Shown: positions 6,890-10,162 of the stretch, in pieces
How positions within the stretch are numbered: the stretch's first letter is position 1
Layout: the number at the start of each line of letters is the position of its first letter
Assembly: GCA_039024315.1 (NCBI GenBank)
Contig: JBCCQN010000264.1
Span: 1-10,162, forward strand
Reading direction: 5' to 3'
DNA length: 10,162 nt
DNA from: JBCAWW01 sp039024315
GTDB taxonomy: Bacteria; Bacteroidota; Bacteroidia; J057
Program-made: the position numbers and the translations under genes
Notes under the pieces: model-generated
Seen by the model: only the letters and a program-made list of their open reading frames with translations
What the model was told of the DNA's origin: nothing
Database searches by the model: none

Positions 6890-7681
6890 TTGGAAATAAC
6901 ATTTTACAAATACCAAGCAACTGGCAATGACTTTGTGATGCTTGATGATCGTGATGGCCAGCTAGCTGAACGTTTATCTCGTGAAACTATCGCCCATTTA
7001 TGTCATCGTCGCTTTGGCATTGGGGCTGATGGTCTGATCTTACTACAATCTCACCCAACCTATCACTTCAAGATGCAATACTATAACGCTGATGGGGGGA
7101 TGAGCAGTATGTGTGGCAATGGCGGCCGTTGTTTGGTAGCCTTTGCCAGAGATTTGGGGATACTAGCGGATCAATATACATTTGAGGCCATTGATGGCTT
7201 GCACCATGCTCGCATTGGAGGAGATTGGATTGACTTGCAGATGACTACGCCCCATGGATTTAAAAAGACCGAAGATGGGCAATATTGGATCGATACAGGC
7301 TCCCCTCATTATGTTGGATTTTTTGAAACAGAAGTAGCCGAGCTTGCCATTGTAGAAGAAGGCAAACGCATACGCCACAGCCAAGCGTTCGCCCCAGGCG
7401 GTACTAATGTAAACTTTGTCAATGTGCTGAATGACAATGAATTATCAGTTAGGACCTATGAGCGAGGGGTTGAAGATGAGACCTATAGCTGTGGCACGGG
7501 AGTTACGGCCTGTGCTCTTGTTCATCTTTATCAGTCAGGTCGGCAAAAAGGAGAAATAAAAATCCACACTCCCGGAGGACATCTAAGGGTCAGACTTGAT
7601 GAGCAAGCTGAAGTGTTTCTGAGCGGACCCGCCGAAGCTGTCTTTACCGGTAAAATAACCGTATCCGCAATTTCCGATTAA
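6890..7681 (+). CDS. dapF: Diaminopimelate epimerase
   Basis: Interconverts LL- and meso-diaminopimelate, supplying lysine and peptidoglycan precursors, without a cofactor. 263 residues, normal for the family. The N-terminal FYKYQATGNDFVMLDD (5-20) is the usual opening. The two catalytic cysteines are C75 in MCGNGGRC (74-81) and C201 in YSCGTGVTAC (199-208), one in each symmetric half of the fold. G-GTNVNFV (170-177) is also typical. The start must be TTG 6890: the only codons between it and the in-frame stop of the preceding gene (TAA 6884-6886) are ATT and TTG, and starting at the next ATG would remove conserved sequence. The gene follows the lipoprotein by three bases, in the same frame, implying one mRNA and translational coupling. 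Confidence 0.95.
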   Translation: MEITFYKYQATGNDFVMLDDRDGQLAERLSRETIAHLCHRRFGIGADGLILLQSHPTYHFKMQYYNADGGMSSMCGNGGRCLVAFARDLGILADQYTFEAIDGLHHARIGGDWIDLQMTTPHGFKKTEDGQYWIDTGSPHYVGFFETEVAELAIVEEGKRIRHSQAFAPGGTNVNFVNVLNDNELSVRTYERGVEDETYSCGTGVTACALVHLYQSGRQKGEIKIHTPGGHLRVRLDEQAEVFLSGPAEAVFTGKITVSAISD

Positions 7682-7686
7682 TCGTA

Positions 7687-7694
7687 TATTTTTG
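7687..7694 (+). promoter_or_regulatory. TAnnTTTG -7 element just after dapF
   Basis: TATTTTTG (within TATATTTTTG) is an exact match to the Bacteroidota -7 consensus, five bases after the dapF stop. It would start a transcript near 7700. A convincing -33 TTG is not seen at the usual distance, so a chance match in AT-rich sequence is possible. Confidence 0.3.
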
Positions 7695-7776
7695 CTGCTC
7701 ATGTAATGGATTGTACCAGCGGTGTACTTTTCCTTGAAATCCCTCTACTATGGATGCTAATTGCGAGTCATCAAAT

Positions 7777-7794
7777 AACCCGAACAAACCCGAA
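7777..7794 (+). repeat. Two-copy AACCCGAA direct repeat
   Basis: AACCCGAA at 7777-7784 and 7787-7794, a ten-base period, followed by a degenerate CGAACC (7797-7802). It lies in the apical, otherwise unstructured part of the candidate RNA and could be a binding stretch for a protein or antisense partner, or simply local sequence drift. Confidence 0.45.
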
Positions 7795-7854
7795 AACGAA
7801 CCTTAGATCAAAGAGGTTCAATTGCTTGGCGTGTTGTTCGATTCTCTATATCTT

Positions 7855-7884
7855 CCTGCGGATTTCGGTTCGCAGGTTTTTTTT
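7855..7884 (+). terminator. Strong intrinsic terminator after dapF region
   Basis: CCTGCG (7855-7860) pairs with CGCAGG (7871-7876); GAT and GTT inside can add one Watson-Crick and two wobble pairs, closing a TTCG tetraloop. Eight T's follow (7877-7884). It lies 174 bp after the dapF stop, unusually far, which is one reason to suspect an RNA of its own in between. Confidence 0.9.
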
Positions 7885-8044
7885 ATTTAGTTTTAAGCCT
7901 CCATACGTACTTTTCTAAAGTACTTAGATAACAGTATTTAGTATCGAGACGATTATAAATCACCCTATTTGATTCACAGATGCCAGTTTTCTTTGCGCTA
8001 AATACTCCTCGATAAAATCGGGAATCTTTCTACTTTTTTTAGCT
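7885..8044. other. Intergenic region before ptrB, including a 17-bp palindrome
   Basis: This 160-bp stretch completes the 363-bp gene-free gap. It holds GTACTTT-TCT-AAAGTAC (7907-7923), a perfect seven-bp inverted repeat that could be an operator or hairpin, and a smaller CGAT-AAA-ATCG (8009-8019 region). The ptrB promoter must be here, but no exact TAnnTTTG is present: TAGTTTTA near 7888 and TACTTTTC near 7908 are partial matches, and the latter overlaps the palindrome. There is no Shine-Dalgarno sequence before ptrB. I see no gene on either strand. Confidence 0.5.
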
Positions 8045-10096
8045 ATGAATATGACAGCCCCAGTCGCTAAGCAAATTCCTCATCAACACGAAATCCATAA
8101 TGATGTCCGGCAAGATCCCTACTATTGGATGAGGGAACGCGAAAATCCGGAAGTAATTGCTCATCTAGAAGCCGAAAATGCTTATACCCAAGCTCAATTA
8201 GCGCACACAGAAGGTTTGCAAAAAGAACTTTTTGAGGAGATCAAAGCAAGAATCAAAGAGGAGGATCAATCTGTACCTTATTGGTGGCGAGGCTATTTTT
8301 ATTATTCTCGCTTCGAAGCGGGCAAAGAATATCCCATCTACGCCCGCAAAAAAGCTTCTCTAGAAGCAAAAGAAGAAATCACCCTGGACGTAAATGTTTT
8401 AGCCGAAGGCCAGGCCTATTGTAAATCTACGGGCCCTGCCATTAGTCCTCAACAGGATTTGATCGCCTTTGGCTTAGATCTGGTCGGAAGGCGGATATAT
8501 GAGTTGAGATTCTTCAATCTTGTTACTCAAAGCTACTTCCCAGAAAGGATACCCGATGTTACGGGTAACATTGTTTGGGCAGAGGATAATCAGACCATCT
8601 TTTATAGCAAGCAAGATCCTCAGACTCTTCGTTCTCATCGGATCTATCGCCATGTATTAGGTACAGATCCCAGCGAGGATGTATTGATTTACGAAGAAAC
8701 TGATGACACTTTTCGTACTTATGTGAGCAAAAGTAGGTCTCGTCAATACCTTTTTATCTTGTCCACCAGTACGCTTAGCGATGAGGTACGATTTTTAGCC
8801 GCAGATAATCCTACAGGAGAATGGCAGCTATTTCAAGCTCGTGAACGGGAGCATGAATATGGCATTGACCACTTTAACGGTAACTTTTATATCCTCTCTA
8901 ATTGGCAGGCTGAAAATTTTCAGTTGATGCAGTGTTCCTCCGCAGGAGAAGCCACTAAAAAAGAGCATTGGGAAACCCTCATTCCTCACAATAAAGATAC
9001 CCTACTTGAAGATTTTCAGCTTTTTAGAGATTACTTGGTTGTTGAAGAACGCACCAATGGACTGAACCAAATTAGAGTCATGTCCTGGGAGGCGAAAGAG
9101 ACTTGGTATATCGAATATCGTGATCCTGCATATTCAGCCTCTTTGGGCCACAACCCTGATGTAGATGCCCCTAATCTGCGCTACAATTATGAGTCACTGA
9201 CCACGCCGCGCTCCACTTATGAAATCAATTTTGTAAGCCGCGAGACAAAGCTTCTCAAACAGCAGGCGGTGCTAGGGACTTTCAAAGTCGAGGATTATCA
9301 ATCCGAAAGGCTTTTTGCTACTGCCTCCGACGGTACCCGTATTCCTATGTCAGTCGTCTATCGTAAGGGGCTTAGGTCCCAAGGGCCTGCTCCTTTATTA
9401 TTGTATGCATATGGTTCTTATGGCTACAGCCTAGATCCTTATTTTAGTTTGGCCCGTTTGAGCCTTTTGGATCGAGGCTTTATCTATGTGATTGCACATA
9501 TTAGAGGAGGAGAGGAAATGGGTCGTTTTTGGTATGATGAAGGAAAACTTCTCAAGAAGAAAAATACCTTTACTGATTTTATCGCCTGCGCCGAACACCT
9601 CCTCGAGAGTGGTTTTACTGAACCCGAAAAACTCTTTATTTCTGGGGGTAGTGCAGGGGGCTTGTTGATGGGAGCCGTGATCAATATGCGGCCAGAACTC
9701 TTTTTTGGAGCCATTGCAGCGGTACCCTTTGTGGATGTTGTCTCGACTATGCTGGATGAAGATATTCCTCTTACTACGGGTGAGTTTGACGAATGGGGTA
9801 ATCCTAAGGATAAGACTTATTATGATTATATGCTGTCTTATTCGCCTTACGACAATGTCTCCGCCCAAGAATATCCTCATCTGCTCGTGACCTCAGGTTT
9901 ACATGATTCACAAGTACAATTCTGGGAGCCCACCAAATGGGTCGCACGCCTTAGAGAGATGAAAACTGGGGATCAAAAACTGCTTTTACATACCAATATG
10001 GAGGCTGGGCATAGTGGCGCATCCGGCCGTTACCAGCCTTACAAAGAAGTGGCGATGGAGTACGCTTTTTTACTGGATTTAGCCGGTAAAGCTTAG
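8045..10096 (+). CDS. ptrB: Oligopeptidase B (prolyl oligopeptidase family, S9A)
   Basis: A cytoplasmic serine peptidase that cleaves small peptides after Arg or Lys. At 683 residues with no signal peptide it matches PtrB. An N-terminal helical segment and seven-bladed propeller domain (about 75-415) cap a C-terminal alpha/beta hydrolase (about 420-683). Catalytic triad: S536 in SGGSAGGLLMG (533-543), D621 in GLHDSQVQFWEPTKW (618-632), H656 in EAGHSGASGR (653-662). E580 and D582 in LTTGEFDEWGNP (576-587) correspond to the acidic pair that selects a basic P1 residue, separating it from true prolyl oligopeptidases. In YSLDPYFS (461-468) the first Asp known from enterobacterial enzymes is kept while the second is Tyr. 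The ATG at 8045 is used; a second Met at codon 3 is possible. It is a single gene with its own upstream region. Confidence 0.93.
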   Translation: MNMTAPVAKQIPHQHEIHNDVRQDPYYWMRERENPEVIAHLEAENAYTQAQLAHTEGLQKELFEEIKARIKEEDQSVPYWWRGYFYYSRFEAGKEYPIYARKKASLEAKEEITLDVNVLAEGQAYCKSTGPAISPQQDLIAFGLDLVGRRIYELRFFNLVTQSYFPERIPDVTGNIVWAEDNQTIFYSKQDPQTLRSHRIYRHVLGTDPSEDVLIYEETDDTFRTYVSKSRSRQYLFILSTSTLSDEVRFLAADNPTGEWQLFQAREREHEYGIDHFNGNFYILSNWQAENFQLMQCSSAGEATKKEHWETLIPHNKDTLLEDFQLFRDYLVVEERTNGLNQIRVMSWEAKETWYIEYRDPAYSASLGHNPDVDAPNLRYNYESLTTPRSTYEINFVSRETKLLKQQAVLGTFKVEDYQSERLFATASDGTRIPMSVVYRKGLRSQGPAPLLLYAYGSYGYSLDPYFSLARLSLLDRGFIYVIAHIRGGEEMGRFWYDEGKLLKKKNTFTDFIACAEHLLESGFTEPEKLFISGGSAGGLLMGAVINMRPELFFGAIAAVPFVDVVSTMLDEDIPLTTGEFDEWGNPKDKTYYDYMLSYSPYDNVSAQEYPHLLVTSGLHDSQVQFWEPTKWVARLREMKTGDQKLLLHTNMEAGHSGASGRYQPYKEVAMEYAFLLDLAGKA

Positions 10097-10126
10097 ATTC
10101 AAAGATCTTTTGGTCCTATGAGGCGC

Positions 10127-10162
10127 TTATTTTAGCCAATCACTTGGGTCTAGGAAATCTAA
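10127..10162 (-). CDS. Possible C-terminal end of a convergent gene (partial)
   Basis: On the minus strand from the right edge the frame reads LDFLDPSDWLK and then TAA at 10129-10127. The ending SDWLK looks like a real bacterial C-terminus, and placement 30 bp from the ptrB stop suits a convergent neighbour. Eleven codons are too few to name a family or exclude chance. A small palindrome AAAGATCTTT (10101-10110) lies between the two stops, but there is no clear terminator. Confidence 0.3.
   Translation of the reverse strand, partial: LDFLDPSDWLK

Larger units (their letters stand above)
7700..7884 (+). ncRNA. Candidate small RNA or structured dapF 3' UTR
   Basis: About 185 bases between the -7 element and a strong terminator hold no credible gene but can form several helices. 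TTGAA (7734-7738) plus CCTCT (7742-7746) pair with AGAGG-TTCAA (7812-7821) with a three-base bulge, ten pairs in all. CCAGC (7716-7720) pairs with GC-TTGG (7824-7829). In competition, GAACCT (7798-7803) pairs perfectly with AGGTTC (7814-7819) around a ten-base loop. Between them lies an unpaired-looking AC-rich stretch with AACCCGAA twice (7777-7784, 7787-7794). Size, own promoter and terminator suit an independent sRNA, but processing from dapF mRNA is equally possible. I recognise no known family; 6S RNA is of similar size and cannot be excluded by eye. Confidence 0.3.

Noticed and set aside
7808..7848. tRNA-like T-arm sequences (GGTTCAATT and GTTCGATTC)
   Set aside because: Flanking bases do not form the five-pair T-stem, and no acceptor stem, D-arm or anticodon arm can be fitted.
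7706..7918. 70-codon plus-strand frame in the dapF-ptrB gap
   Set aside because: It reads straight through the strong terminator hairpin and its T-run, and the product is unremarkable; the stretch fits a non-coding RNA better.
9431..9880. 149-codon minus-strand frame within ptrB
   Set aside because: Falls inside the conserved catalytic domain of ptrB on the opposite strand; basic, Ile/Ser-rich composition typical of a shadow frame.
1..10162. Novel multi-gene system, defence island, CRISPR array or prophage
   Set aside because: Apart from the IS end, every sizeable frame is a recognisable housekeeping or envelope gene in its own transcription unit; no repeats-spacer pattern, integrase or phage gene is present.

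Overview
The window reads as ordinary chromosome of a member of the Bacteroidota, most likely a Saprospiria/Lewinella-type marine relative. Supporting signs are a MacB/FtsX-type permease of the kind expanded in that phylum, a Nudix-winged-helix regulator next to a long glutamine-dependent NAD synthetase, a short lipoprotein resembling gliding protein GldH, near absence of strong Shine-Dalgarno sequences, and several AT-rich TAnnTTTG-like -7 promoter elements. The placement rests on protein character only.

Layout from left to right. (1) Positions 1 to about 352 are one end of an insertion sequence on the minus strand. Its short first reading frame joins a second one through a run of eight A's by a -1 frameshift, and the element runs off the left edge. 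(2) It abuts, and has apparently decapitated, an ABC-transporter permease gene of which only the last ~187 codons remain (to 912). (3) A Nudix/winged-helix regulator of NrtR type (940-1647, minus) is divergent from nadE (1725-3647, plus). The 77-bp gap holds a 17-bp imperfect palindrome with the GT-N7-AC core, a good operator candidate. (4) gltA (citrate synthase, 3789-5078) has its own TAnnTTTG promoter and a strong terminator. (5) accA (5238-6212) is a single gene followed by a terminator. (6) A small lipoprotein gene (6377-6886) and dapF (6890-7681, TTG start) form a tight two-gene unit. (7) A 363-bp gene-free stretch (7682-8044) contains a perfect -7 element, alternative RNA helices and a strong terminator, together suggesting a small RNA or a structured 3' UTR. 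(8) ptrB (oligopeptidase B, 8045-10096) ends 30 bp before what may be the tail of a convergent gene.

Functionally the window is core metabolism: NAD synthesis and its probable regulator, entry to the TCA cycle, the first committed step of fatty-acid synthesis, lysine/peptidoglycan precursor synthesis and peptide degradation. Terminators suggest mostly separate transcription units. I found no defence system, CRISPR array, prophage, rRNA or tRNA, and nothing I can defend as a new multi-gene system. The points most worth a second look are the nrtR-nadE operator, the possible small RNA after dapF, and the insertion-sequence junction with its frameshift signal.
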